Source: Oscillospiraceae bacterium (lineage in GTDB: Bacteria; Bacillota; Clostridia; Oscillospirales; Ruminococcaceae). Taken from it: a stretch of 32,459 nucleotides of DNA. The stretch spans positions 1 through 32,459 of the forward strand of contig WRIP01000001.1 in NCBI GenBank assembly GCA_009782665.1, read 5' to 3'. Shown here piece after piece: positions 16,554-24,621 of this stretch. Each line of letters opens with the position of its first letter. Within the stretch, counting starts at the first letter, position 1. A program made the position numbers and the translations under genes. The notes beneath the pieces are model-generated. The model saw only the letters and a list, made by a program, of their open reading frames with translations. It had not been told where the DNA came from and did not search any database.

Positions 16554-17597
16554 TCATTCCTGGTATGCTTCAACTACACATACGGGCGACGGTATTTCTA
16601 TTGAAGCCACTAGATCACCAATTGCACCGGTATCGGTATTGCGTTCGGCTACGACTATAAGATTCGAGTCTTGATAGCCAATAACTATGTATCTGTCATC
16701 CTTTGAGATGGTGAAACTACGGGGAGTTAAGGCAAACCCTTCGCGGTATTCCGAAAGAGACAACTTTCCGTCTTTGGCAACCGCATATATCGCAATTCCG
16801 TCCCAACCTCGATTGCTAGCATATAGAAACCTGCCATCACCCGATAGACAAACTTCTGCCGAGAGACTCGGCTTACTGTACCCGGGCGGTGTGATAGATA
16901 GGCTATCCTCCCGGTCTAGTCTGCCGGTATCGGGATCGTAGCTGAAGGTGATGATATTACTGAGTAGTTCGGTCAGTAGATAGACTTTGTCAGCTTTTTG
17001 ATTAAAGCATAGATGTCTCGGACCTTCACCCGCTCTCGTATATACCTCAGGGTTAATCTCGTTAGGTTTTATCTGTCCTTCACCCAGTATATCGTAAACC
17101 ATGATCTTATCGGTCCCCAGATCTGCAACCAAGAGATGTTTCTCGTTAGGACTGATATTAACCGAATGAGCATGTGGTACCGATTGCCGGTGTTGGTTAG
17201 GTCCGCATCCACTATATGTTTCTACCTGAATCAATTCGGTCTGTTCATGGTCATAACCCCGCTTAAATGCCAGTATATCTCCGCTGTTGTAGTTGGCAAT
17301 ATACATGGATTTTGTGTCGGTCGCTAAGATTATATGACAGCTGCCGGCACCTGTGGTACGAAATACCTGTTGCTGTTCCAGTGACAGATCATCTCGCAAC
17401 AGATATCGAGTGTATCCGGCTTGGCTTCCCATCTCATTGACGGCATAAAGAGAGGTTGAATCAACTGCCAAAAAAGATGGATTTTCGGTCATGACACTGT
17501 TTCGTATCTCAAGGTTTTGGTCTTTCTCATCAAACTGCAACACATATATTCCTTTGCTGTTTGTCTCCTTTGTATAGGTCCCGGCGAAAATTATCAC
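16554..17597 (-). CDS. Lactonase of the 6-phosphogluconolactonase (YkgB/Pgl) beta-propeller family
   Basis: Seven-bladed beta-propeller protein of 347 residues, the normal size for the family, which includes 6-phosphogluconolactonases but also other lactonases. Signatures are FAGTYT at the N-terminus, NPSFLAVD, the conserved PHAHSVNISPN and LLVADLGTDKIMVY blade, GEGPRHLCF, and LYASNRGWDGIAIY near the C-terminus. Translation starts with GTG (17595-17597), eight bases after GGGAGG. It begins 23 bases after the lepA stop and is likely in the same transcript. A pentose-phosphate role would fit with rpe in the window, but no glucose-6-phosphate dehydrogenase is seen; substrate unproven. Confidence 0.87.
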   Translation of the reverse strand: MIIFAGTYTKETNSKGIYVLQFDEKDQNLEIRNSVMTENPSFLAVDSTSLYAVNEMGSQAGYTRYLLRDDLSLEQQQVFRTTGAGSCHIILATDTKSMYIANYNSGDILAFKRGYDHEQTELIQVETYSGCGPNQHRQSVPHAHSVNISPNEKHLLVADLGTDKIMVYDILGEGQIKPNEINPEVYTRAGEGPRHLCFNQKADKVYLLTELLSNIITFSYDPDTGRLDREDSLSITPPGYSKPSLSAEVCLSGDGRFLYASNRGWDGIAIYAVAKDGKLSLSEYREGFALTPRSFTISKDDRYIVIGYQDSNLIVVAERNTDTGAIGDLVASIEIPSPVCVVEAYQE

Positions 17598-17620
17598 AAA
17601 CTATACCTCCCATGTATTCG

Positions 17621-19417
17621 CTAGTTATCGAGTTTCAGCACTGCAGTGAAGGCCTCGGAAGGTATCTCAACTGAACCCAGAGTCCGCATCCGTTTCTTCC
17701 CTTCCTTCTGTTTTTCCAGCAGTTTCTTCTTGCGGGTAATATCACCGCCGTAGCACTTTGCTAGTACATCCTTCCGCAATGCGCGTATTGTCTCTCTGGC
17801 AATAACCTTACCTCCGACCGCGGCTTGTATCGGCACCTCAAACAACTGTCTGGGGATATGCTCCTTTAGTTTTTCTGCCATCCTACGCCCCTTCTTGTAT
17901 GCACTATCTGCAAACACAATCATAGAAAAGGCATCAATGACCTCCCCGTTTATCAGTATATCCAGGCGAACCAAAGAAGACTTCATGTATCCCTTCATCT
18001 CATAATCGTAACTCGCATAACCTCGAGTTCGGCTCTTGAGAGAATCGAAGAAATCATATATGATTTCACCCAGTGGTAGCTCATAGTGCATCTCAACCCG
18101 TTCTCCCTCGAGATACTTCATGTCCAGAAATACCCCTCTGCGTTCGGTGCAGAGTTCCATAATCGTTCCGATATATTCGGTCGGTGTAAAGATAGTGACT
18201 TTAGCATAGGGTTCTTCCGTCTTAGCTATCGTTGACACATTCGGGTAGTTTGTGGGATTGCTGATATATATTTCCTGATTGTCGGTCTTGGTAATTCGAT
18301 AAGACACACTCGGTGCGGTGGTTATGAGGTCGAGGTCAAACTCCCTTTCCAGTCGTTCGATAACAATCTCAAGATGCAGCAACCCTAAAAATCCGCAACG
18401 GAATCCGAATCCGAGTGCCATCGATGTTTCCGGTTCATAGGATAAAGAAGCATCGTTGAGAATGAGTTTAGCAATAGCATCCCTCAGTGCTTCGTAATCT
18501 GCTCCATCGGCGGGATAGATACCGCAGAACACCATCGGAATAGCATCGCGATAGCCTTGAAGCGGTTGCTCTGCAGGATTTGACAGCAAGGTCACAGTAT
18601 CCCCAACTTTGGTATCACGGACGTTCTTGATAGACGCAGTGAAGTATCCGACCTCACCGGCCAAGAGCATATCACAAGGTTCCAATGAGTCGGCTCTCAT
18701 ATGTCCGACCTCTACCACTAGAAACTGTGAACCTGTCTGCATGAACTTTATGGTATCTCCCGTTTTGAGTTGTCCGTCAAACAGCCGTACATTGACAATC
18801 ACCCCACGATAGGAATCATATATACTGTCAAAGATGAGTGCACGAAGCGGGCTATCTACATCTCCCTTCGGAGCCGGGATATCGGTGATAACCCTCTCTA
18901 ACACCTCTTCGATATTGGTACCCAGTTTAGCGGAGATTCTCGGAGCATCCAGTGCAGGTATCCCGATATCATCCTCTATCTCCTGTGCGACTCGGTCGGG
19001 TTCAGCAGAAACGAGATCTATTTTATTGATGACCGGCAGTATCTCAAGGTCATGTGAGATAGCCAAATACGCATTTGCCAGTGTCTGTGCTTCCACCCCC
19101 TGTGTGGCATCGATGACCAGTATTGCTCCCTCACAGGCTGCAAGCGACCTTGAAACCTCATAACCGAAATCCACATGTCCCGGTGTATCGATGAGATTTA
19201 AGATATATGTCTTACCGTTTTGCGACAGATACTCAAGGGTAACCGCACGCGCCTTAATGGTTATGCCGCGTTCCTGCTCAATCTCCATGTTGTCAAGAAA
19301 CTGACTCTGCATCTCTCGGGCATCCACCGCTCCGGTAATCTCGAGAATTCGATCGGCCAACGTCGATTTACCGTGATCTATATGTGCAATAATACAAAAG
19401 TTTCGATATTCTTCCAT
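17621..19417 (-). CDS. lepA: Elongation factor 4 (LepA), back-translocating GTPase
   Basis: Ribosome-associated translational GTPase related to EF-G, involved in ribosome biogenesis and tolerance of ionic or acid stress. Full length at 598 residues. G1 AHIDHGKST near residue 10, switch I QERGITIKA, G3 DTPGHVDF, G4 NKIDL. The EF-G-like domains II, III and V follow, then the LepA-specific C-terminal domain with KLKEHIPRQLFEVPIQAA and the highly conserved AKCYGGDITRKKKLLEKQKEGKKRM. It precedes the lactonase gene. The usual Firmicutes partners rpsT, hemW and hrcA are all within 13 kb but separated by other genes. Confidence 0.98.
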   Translation of the reverse strand: MEEYRNFCIIAHIDHGKSTLADRILEITGAVDAREMQSQFLDNMEIEQERGITIKARAVTLEYLSQNGKTYILNLIDTPGHVDFGYEVSRSLAACEGAILVIDATQGVEAQTLANAYLAISHDLEILPVINKIDLVSAEPDRVAQEIEDDIGIPALDAPRISAKLGTNIEEVLERVITDIPAPKGDVDSPLRALIFDSIYDSYRGVIVNVRLFDGQLKTGDTIKFMQTGSQFLVVEVGHMRADSLEPCDMLLAGEVGYFTASIKNVRDTKVGDTVTLLSNPAEQPLQGYRDAIPMVFCGIYPADGADYEALRDAIAKLILNDASLSYEPETSMALGFGFRCGFLGLLHLEIVIERLEREFDLDLITTAPSVSYRITKTDNQEIYISNPTNYPNVSTIAKTEEPYAKVTIFTPTEYIGTIMELCTERRGVFLDMKYLEGERVEMHYELPLGEIIYDFFDSLKSRTRGYASYDYEMKGYMKSSLVRLDILINGEVIDAFSMIVFADSAYKKGRRMAEKLKEHIPRQLFEVPIQAAVGGKVIARETIRALRKDVLAKCYGGDITRKKKLLEKQKEGKKRMRTLGSVEIPSEAFTAVLKLDN

Positions 19418-19443
19418 CGCTTTTTCCTTATGTTATTTTTCAG

Positions 19444-19452
19444 ATTATATCA
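19444..19452 (-). promoter_or_regulatory. Predicted extended -10 promoter of lepA
   Basis: Minus strand TGATATAAT (TGn plus consensus -10) about 30 bases before the lepA start; no good -35 at the usual spacing. Confidence 0.5.
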
Positions 19453-19510
19453 TATTCGGTTGTACCGCTTCCACAAGGCATCCCGGATATTTCATACCGA
19501 GGAGTAATCA

Positions 19511-20122
19511 ATGAAACAGTTCCCCTCTAAACGCAACATCGTATATCTTCAGGATAACCATGTCCATAAACAGCATACCGTTATTTCAACACTTGAAACC
19601 GAACGGGTGTTTCTACATCAGCTCAAGGAAAATGGTGTTAAGGTCCCGATGATTCTAGATATCTGCAGTAATACCTTAGTTACCGAGTATATTACCGGGC
19701 AGACTATCCCGGATTTCTTAGAGCAGTCGGTCACAGCAACCGACTGTAATGCGGTTGCAGAGAATCTCATTTGCTGGCTGAAACACTTCTATTGCGCGGT
19801 AGCGTACACTTCAACCCATGAGATACGCGGTGATATAAACGGCAGAAACTTCATCATTACTTCAGACCTTGAGATATATGGTGTTGACTTTGAAAACCAC
19901 GAGTACGGCAGCATAGAAGAGGATCTCGGGCGTTTGCTGGCATATATCGATAGCTACTACCTGGAAGATAACTCGGCAGCAGTTATGCTTCATTCAAGTG
20001 TTTTAGAGCACGCTATTTCGACTTTTGCGGTTGACATCGATGATATTATGTCAGCTAAACAGACCGAGCTAGCAGCTATGCAGCAACGACGGAGTGACCG
20101 AATTAGTCGGGAAGAACTCTGA
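19511..20122 (+). CDS. Protein-kinase-fold protein (Bud32/aminoglycoside-phosphotransferase-like)
   Basis: Small kinase-fold protein of 203 residues. The catalytic loop reads RGDINGRNF (Asp108, Asn113), equivalent to HGDxxxxN, and the metal-binding triplet is DFE at 126-128 in place of DFG or DWE. Asp126 is followed by the helix EEDLGRLLAYI, as in Bud32 and choline-kinase-like families. A Lys at 20 and Glu at 30 could form the ATP-anchoring pair. The glycine-rich loop is not recognisable. GAGGAG lies six bases before the ATG. It diverges from lepA and its 3' end overlaps the convergent MOSC gene by 20 bases. Substrate unknown; it could phosphorylate a small molecule or a protein. Confidence 0.72.
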   Translation: MKQFPSKRNIVYLQDNHVHKQHTVISTLETERVFLHQLKENGVKVPMILDICSNTLVTEYITGQTIPDFLEQSVTATDCNAVAENLICWLKHFYCAVAYTSTHEIRGDINGRNFIITSDLEIYGVDFENHEYGSIEEDLGRLLAYIDSYYLEDNSAAVMLHSSVLEHAISTFAVDIDDIMSAKQTELAAMQQRRSDRISREEL

Positions 20123-20537
20123 CAATATCACCGATTCTTATAGTCGTTCCCACCTCTACCGACAGAAAAACGACAGACTCGGAGAGCATACAATACCGGT
20201 TGGTGGAATGAAGTATGCATTCATCAAAGCAAGGCTTGTTCGCAGTCACCGTGAGAATCCCCTCCCCGATTGCCACTCTGTTGCCGACGGCAAGTTTTAC
20301 GACTTCGGGAGTATCGACCAGTATATTCTCGTCAAACCGCATAAAACACAATCCTTTATCTGTTTGCTGTTCCATCCAATCTCTCGCCTGTTTGGTACAG
20401 AGACATACCTGTTTGCTGCCTCCTTGAATATGATTACCCTCAATACCGACTCCTTCAATCAACCGCATTTCATCCAGCTGTTCGGTAGCCTCTCCTCTTA
20501 CCTTAGCTCGTTTCAATCTAACAGCTTTTGAATCCAT
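20103..20537 (-). CDS. MOSC-domain protein
   Basis: Stand-alone MOSC domain (molybdenum-cofactor sulfurase C-terminal type), 144 residues. Such proteins are thought to bind molybdenum-cofactor-like ligands or carry sulfur on a cysteine. Visible are the N-terminal strand with VGIEGNHI, the conserved cysteine region NKPCFDEC (Cys103 and Cys107), and the terminal TTIRIGDIVRVL typical of short Firmicutes MOSC proteins. GGAGG lies five bases before the ATG. No molybdopterin-synthesis gene is in the window, so its partner is unknown. The 3' end is inside the convergent kinase-like gene. Confidence 0.83.
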   Translation of the reverse strand: MDSKAVRLKRAKVRGEATEQLDEMRLIEGVGIEGNHIQGGSKQVCLCTKQARDWMEQQTDKGLCFMRFDENILVDTPEVVKLAVGNRVAIGEGILTVTANKPCFDECILHSTNRYCMLSESVVFLSVEVGTTIRIGDIVRVLPD

Positions 20538-20781
20538 AGTATCCTCCTAGTCAGTTATCTGCTATGTATACATATATTATACATATATACATCGGTATTT
20601 ACAGAAATTCATCATATATTCGAGATTACAGCAGCGAGATATCTACACGAAGAATCTAGAATCGGAAAACAGGGCGAAATCTGTATTGCATTTTATACTC
20701 TCAGATGATAAGATATAGCTTGCTAACACCGATTATACATATTTCCCATAGGTATAATCTAGACAAAAGGAGGTGGAATTC
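20538..20781. other. Divergent intergenic region with A/T-rich palindrome
   Basis: The 244 bases between the MOSC gene and rpsT. Around 20562-20593 alternating TATA/CATA forms an imperfect palindrome, which includes a minus-strand TATAAT (20576-20581) that could serve the MOSC gene though no -35 fits. The rpsT promoter candidate lies to the right. No reading frame or RNA gene was recognised. Confidence 0.4.
20686..20714 (+). promoter_or_regulatory. Predicted promoter of rpsT
   Basis: TTGCAT (20686-20691), 17 bases, TAAGAT (20709-20714). A second TATAAT at about 20755 sits too close to the ribosome site to leave a leader, so the upstream pair is preferred. Confidence 0.38.
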
Positions 20782-21036
20782 TTGGCCAACATTAAGTCAC
20801 AGAAAAAGAGAGTCTTAACCAACGCAAAAGCTACCGCACGCAATAAGGCGGTCAGAACCAACCTTAAGACATCCATAAAGAAGGCGAACGCCGCTCTTTC
20901 CGACGGGACTGCCGATCGGGATAAGGTGGTAGCTGACACTTACAGCGTTATCGATAAAGCTGCAAAAAAAGGCATTATTCACAAGAAGACAGCCGCGCGT
21001 AAAAAAGCGTCTATTGCAAAAAAATCAGTGATTTAG
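20782..21036 (+). CDS. rpsT: 30S ribosomal protein S20
   Basis: Small basic ribosomal protein that binds the 16S rRNA body early in 30S assembly. From the TTG at 20782-20784 the product is 84 residues starting MANIKSQKKR, the almost universal S20 N-terminus, followed by long Lys/Ala-rich helices ending in KKTAARKKASIAKK. AAGGAGGTG at 20767-20775 is correctly placed for this TTG. An in-frame GTG at 20773, which would add three residues, lies inside the Shine-Dalgarno sequence and is rejected. A strong terminator follows. Rare start codons are known for S20 and linked to its autogenous control in Escherichia coli; the same here is only an inference. Confidence 0.97.
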   Translation: MANIKSQKKRVLTNAKATARNKAVRTNLKTSIKKANAALSDGTADRDKVVADTYSVIDKAAKKGIIHKKTAARKKASIAKKSVI

Positions 21037-21042
21037 TATTAG

Positions 21043-21075
21043 AGCTTCATCCTGCGATGAAGCTTTATTATTCTT
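21043..21075 (+). terminator. Rho-independent terminator of rpsT
   Basis: AGCTTCATC (21043-21051), four-base loop, GATGAAGCT (21056-21064), a perfect 9-bp stem followed by TTATTATTCTT. Confidence 0.88.
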
Positions 21076-21121
21076 GTATCTTCCCGTATGCTCGAAGACT
21101 GCCTCGAGGAGGAGCAGAAAG

Positions 21122-21991
21122 ATGAAAAAATCATCTAAAAAATCATCCCTGCCCTATCTACTGTTAGCTGGTGCCGGTGCTGCATATTTCATCAGACAGT
21201 TGCTCCATGTTTCTCTGACCCGACATACTGTGGAAAGTGAAAAGATACCGGCTGCTTTTGACGGATATAAGGTACTGCATCTGTCGGATCTCCACAACAA
21301 CCGTCTCCTATGTCGTGACGATCGTTTGCTGGAACGAATTAAGCGCTTGTCACCGGATATTATCGTCTTTACCGGCGATATCATCGATAGTCTAATACCT
21401 CAGATCGAGTTAGCCTCTGATTTCGCGTCTAAGCTGACCAAGATCTGTGATGTTTACTATGCTCCAGGTAACCATGAGGCACGGATAGCGCAACGCGATA
21501 TCCTGTTTCGTCAATTGAAGAATGCCGGAGTGAAGATGCTCTTTGACAGTCGTGAAGAGATAGAAAAAGGCGGCGATATCATTACCGTGACCGGTCTGAT
21601 GGATCCCAAATTCGAACGCGGAAGTATTATCAGAAAAACCCACGATAACATGCATATTACATTGAAACTCAGGGAGCTGTCACCTATCGACGAAACAAAA
21701 TATAATATATTGTTATCACATAAACCCGAGCATTTTTCCATCTATGCCAACTATCATTACGACCTCATAATGTCGGGACATGCGCATGGAGGACAGTGGC
21801 GGTTCCCGTTTTTCGGTGCGGTATTCTCTCCGGGACAGGGACTGTTCCCCGCATATACCTCCGGTATGTATACGACCAGGGATTCGACTCTCATCGTCAG
21901 CCGGGGTCTAGGTAACACCAAGTTACCACTGAGAATAAACAATCCATTTGAGTTAGTCTTAGTAACCCTTAAGAAAACCGAACCCGTCTAG
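21122..21991 (+). CDS. Membrane-anchored calcineurin-like metallophosphoesterase
   Basis: Two-metal phosphoesterase of the YaeI/YkuE type, 289 residues. A Lys/Ser-rich N-terminus and one hydrophobic segment (LPYLLLAGAGAAYF) anchor it. The catalytic domain then shows the full metallophosphoesterase set: DLHNN, GDIIDS, GNHEA, a His in LLSHKPE, and SGHAHGGQ. The family acts on phosphodiesters such as UDP-diacylglucosamine or cell-wall/lipid intermediates; the substrate here is not known. I start at the ATG at 21122 because GAGGAGGAG lies just before it. An upstream in-frame TTG at 21074 would place the N-terminus in the rpsT terminator. It may have its own promoter, as the rpsT terminator stands between. 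Confidence 0.9.
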   Translation: MKKSSKKSSLPYLLLAGAGAAYFIRQLLHVSLTRHTVESEKIPAAFDGYKVLHLSDLHNNRLLCRDDRLLERIKRLSPDIIVFTGDIIDSLIPQIELASDFASKLTKICDVYYAPGNHEARIAQRDILFRQLKNAGVKMLFDSREEIEKGGDIITVTGLMDPKFERGSIIRKTHDNMHITLKLRELSPIDETKYNILLSHKPEHFSIYANYHYDLIMSGHAHGGQWRFPFFGAVFSPGQGLFPAYTSGMYTTRDSTLIVSRGLGNTKLPLRINNPFELVLVTLKKTEPV

Positions 21992-22012
21992 AAAAAACCG
22001 GGGATATATAAA

Positions 22013-22046
22013 AAGCTCATCCGACGCTTTTTTCGTCGGTGAGCTT
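22013..22046 (+). terminator. Likely terminator after the metallophosphoesterase
   Basis: AAGCTCATCCGACG (22013-22026) pairs with CGTCGGTGAGCTT (22034-22046) over 13 base pairs with one bulged T. The following AATCTTTGTTT is only moderately T-rich. Confidence 0.65.
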
Positions 22047-22093
22047 AATCTTTGTTTATCGTAAAACCGTACCCGAGTTATGGTGTAATTCTT

Positions 22094-22161
22094 CACCCAT
22101 CGACCGATATGGTTTTTTGTGAGCATATCTCGGTTACCTAAACTATCGATGATACTCCAAA
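22094..22161 (-). pseudogene. Remnant of a second amidotransferase gene (3' end only)
   Basis: These 68 bases align without gaps to 23533-23600, the last part of the amidotransferase gene, with 57 of 68 identical by my count, including blocks of 17 and 12 identical bases. In the matching minus-strand frame they read WSIIDSLGNRDMLTKNHIGRW, against WSIIDSFYNRDIFEKDDIGRW in the intact gene. A TAG stop closes the frame a few codons upstream, and the remaining 340 or so codons are missing. Same orientation as the intact gene, 1439 bases away, with the uroporphyrinogen-decarboxylase-family gene in between. Most likely a decayed paralogue or tandem duplicate. Confidence 0.8.
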
Positions 22162-22276
22162 TAGTCTATAAACAATAATGGAGTTTGCGCTATATATTCA
22201 ATCACCTCTGGCTGATTGGTATAAACTATACATATTGAATCAAGATGGACACAAGTATTAAGTAGGAGGAAAAATC

Positions 22277-23326
22277 ATGACCTGTAAAGAAAGAGTTAAG
22301 GCTGCATTTTCATATATGAAACCGGATAGAGTACCTGTTTTTGCAGAATTTGTTCCGGAGGTCAGGGAAAAACTATATGAGTACTTTGGTGTGAACGATC
22401 CACACCAGCTCGGAGTAATCATCGGAAATGACATGTTGATGCATACCGAAGGAATTCAAAACAGCTATTATGGTCCACAAGAGGAATACACATGTCGTTG
22501 GGGAATTAAGTGGAAATATTTCGATAACCCTTCGGGACGATATACTGAGATGATAGAAAGACCGTTATCAGATGATCCAGACGGTAAAAAACTCCTTGCA
22601 TATACCATTCCTGATCCAACTGATGAATCAATTTATCTGCCATTCAGAGAGTTAGTTAAGAAATATGGGAATGACTACTTCATCTGCGGATCTCTGGCAT
22701 GCACTATCTTTGAGAGTTCATGGTATCTGCACGGTCTTGAAGAGACTATAATCGATATGGTTTTACGTCCTGAATATATGGGTGAACTGTTTGACAAGGT
22801 TATGCAGTTTCCTCTCTTGGTCGGACTACAAATGATAGATGAAGGTGCAGATATGATCTGGCTAGGAGATGATATAGGTACTCAAGATAAAATGATGCTC
22901 TCCCCAACTCTTTGGAGAGAGACGCTAAAACCTCGATTGGCAAAGATTATAACTGCATATAAAGAGCGTAACCCTGACATTATCGTCGCTTATCACAGCT
23001 GTGGATATATTGAACCCGTCATCGAAGATCTGATAGATATTGGTGTCGATGTGTTAAATCCCGTACAACCTCATGCAATGGATCCTGCAATATTGAAAAA
23101 GAAATATGGAAATCGACTCTCCTTCTGGGGATCAATAGATATACAGTATGTGTTACCACACGGAACAAAGGACGATATATATGACGAAGTCTCATTGAGG
23201 ATGCAAACTATTGGTAAAGATGGCGGACTGCTAATGGGACCGGCTCATAATATTCAAGCAGACACAAGCATAGAAAACATCCTTGCTTTTTATGAAGCAG
23301 CCAAAGAATTAGGCAAATATGATTAG
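22277..23326 (+). CDS. Uroporphyrinogen-decarboxylase-family protein (MtaA/methyltransferase-like)
   Basis: 349-residue TIM-barrel protein of the UroD superfamily, in the branch that includes corrinoid-linked methyltransferases (MtaA, MtbA, CmuA) rather than heme-synthesis HemE. It begins TCKERVKAAFSYMKPDRVPVFAEF, as typical for this branch, and carries the zinc-type His240-Ser-Cys242 (YHSCGYIEPVI) followed by VDVLNPVQPHAMDP, and FWGSIDIQYVLPHGTKDDI near the C-terminus. HemE itself lacks HxC and has other substrate arginines. AGGAGG precedes the ATG. No corrinoid protein or partner methyltransferase is next to it, so substrate is unknown. It lies between the intact amidotransferase gene and the remnant of its duplicate, suggesting an insertion or rearrangement. 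Confidence 0.86.
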   Translation: MTCKERVKAAFSYMKPDRVPVFAEFVPEVREKLYEYFGVNDPHQLGVIIGNDMLMHTEGIQNSYYGPQEEYTCRWGIKWKYFDNPSGRYTEMIERPLSDDPDGKKLLAYTIPDPTDESIYLPFRELVKKYGNDYFICGSLACTIFESSWYLHGLEETIIDMVLRPEYMGELFDKVMQFPLLVGLQMIDEGADMIWLGDDIGTQDKMMLSPTLWRETLKPRLAKIITAYKERNPDIIVAYHSCGYIEPVIEDLIDIGVDVLNPVQPHAMDPAILKKKYGNRLSFWGSIDIQYVLPHGTKDDIYDEVSLRMQTIGKDGGLLMGPAHNIQADTSIENILAFYEAAKELGKYD

Positions 23327-23502
23327 AGCTCTCCCTTTATGTTTCAACTCAATATTCAAGTCAAAATTCTGAGCGTAAGAGATAATCAACAAAAATCCTC
23401 TACTTCTCTGGTTTCTTTATAACACTTAGTTTCTCAATATCCAAAATGATAACGCCGGATATCTTAACCAAGTTTACCATGTTAACCAAAACATCTACTC
23501 GT

Positions 23503-24621
23503 CTATGATGACTGCGTCAAGGGGTTTTTCAACACCCATCGACCGATATCGTCTTTTTCAAAAATATCTCGGTTATAGAAACTATCGATGATGCTCCAAA
23601 ACTCGGTATCGGAATATCCTAGAAACTTACAGAAGTCTGCGACCGAACGCGAGTCTAGGTCATGGTCCCGTTTGTTGACCAGCTCAATAGCCGCATCCCT
23701 CGTCATCAGTCCGTAACGAATAGCTCTCGAGCAATAATCGGTAGCGGATGCGTGACCGAACTTAGGATACTTCATCCAGCTGTGTACTAAATACGCAGGA
23801 GAATCTATTTGATCGAAGTTTTCCACATGATGTGAACGATCCCATTCATGTGACAAATCATGAAATCCGCGAGATTTAGCAAACTGATAGTTGCGATAGG
23901 AATTCCATTCCATAAAATAGCTGAGGTAGAAAACATCAAGTTGCTCAAGCTGTTCTGGCTCGGGAGCTAGTGTCAACTGCAGTTCCTTTTCGGTTACTCC
24001 CTCTCCTATTAACTCTTCAAGCGGTATTCCGATTGCAACACCGTTATTTATCTGTTCTTTAGCGGAGTATGTTTCGACATCATCTACACCGCCATACTCA
24101 TAGCTGACATTCTCGCCGTAACAGAGCAGTGGTGTATTGAACTTCAACGCCATATGAAGCGGATATGTATAGAGTAACCGGTCGATGATCCAGGTGGGTT
24201 TACCATACTTCTCGAAGGTTTTTCTCATGATCGTCTTCTGTGTACGTATGTCAGGTTTGCATGAAATAATGGTACAACCGAACGTCTCACTGATATTCTG
24301 CAGGTTATGTTTACCAGCATCGGTCATGGGAAAGTTGTCTTCGACGGTATATAAAATGGGATTCATACCCATAACTTCCTTCAGCATATGTACCTGATAA
24401 TGACTATCTTTACCTCCTGACACCGCAACAGCACAGTCATATCCGTTCTCACCGTTCATACCGCGATATTTGTTACACAATGCTTCAAATTCTTTAAAAC
24501 GTGCATCATAATCTACATCTTTACGCATATCATAATGATTACAGGCACAGCAGACACCGTTTTGATCAAACATTATCCCGGGACGGGTATCAGGCATTAC
24601 ACACTTTTTGCAGTATTTCAT
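23503..24621 (-). CDS. N-acetyl sugar amidotransferase (WbpG/PseA-like)
   Basis: PP-loop ATP pyrophosphatase family enzyme of 372 residues that, in its known members, converts an acetamido group on a nucleotide-activated sugar into an acetamidino group for O-antigen, pseudaminic or legionaminic acid-type glycans. An N-terminal zinc-finger-like part has Cys4-x2-Cys7 and Cys24/25-x-Cys27. The PP-loop is SGGKDS at 68-73. YTVEDNFPMTDAG and YGENVSYEYGGVDDVE are characteristic of the family. GGGAG lies five bases before the ATG. Known members usually work with HisH/HisF-like ammonia-supplying partners; none is adjacent. A decayed copy of its 3' end is at 22094-22161. Confidence 0.9.
   Translation of the reverse strand: MKYCKKCVMPDTRPGIMFDQNGVCCACNHYDMRKDVDYDARFKEFEALCNKYRGMNGENGYDCAVAVSGGKDSHYQVHMLKEVMGMNPILYTVEDNFPMTDAGKHNLQNISETFGCTIISCKPDIRTQKTIMRKTFEKYGKPTWIIDRLLYTYPLHMALKFNTPLLCYGENVSYEYGGVDDVETYSAKEQINNGVAIGIPLEELIGEGVTEKELQLTLAPEPEQLEQLDVFYLSYFMEWNSYRNYQFAKSRGFHDLSHEWDRSHHVENFDQIDSPAYLVHSWMKYPKFGHASATDYCSRAIRYGLMTRDAAIELVNKRDHDLDSRSVADFCKFLGYSDTEFWSIIDSFYNRDIFEKDDIGRWVLKNPLTQSS

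Noticed and set aside
20773..20781. GTG start for S20 at 20773
   Set aside because: It lies within the Shine-Dalgarno sequence and would add three residues before the universal MANIKSQ start.
21074..21121. Upstream TTG start of the metallophosphoesterase
   Set aside because: It would begin in the rpsT terminator, whereas the ATG at 21122 has a strong ribosome site.
22013..23502. Composite transposon or insertion sequence around the UroD-family gene
   Set aside because: The flanking repeats are gene fragments in direct orientation; there is no transposase, terminal inverted repeat or target duplication.
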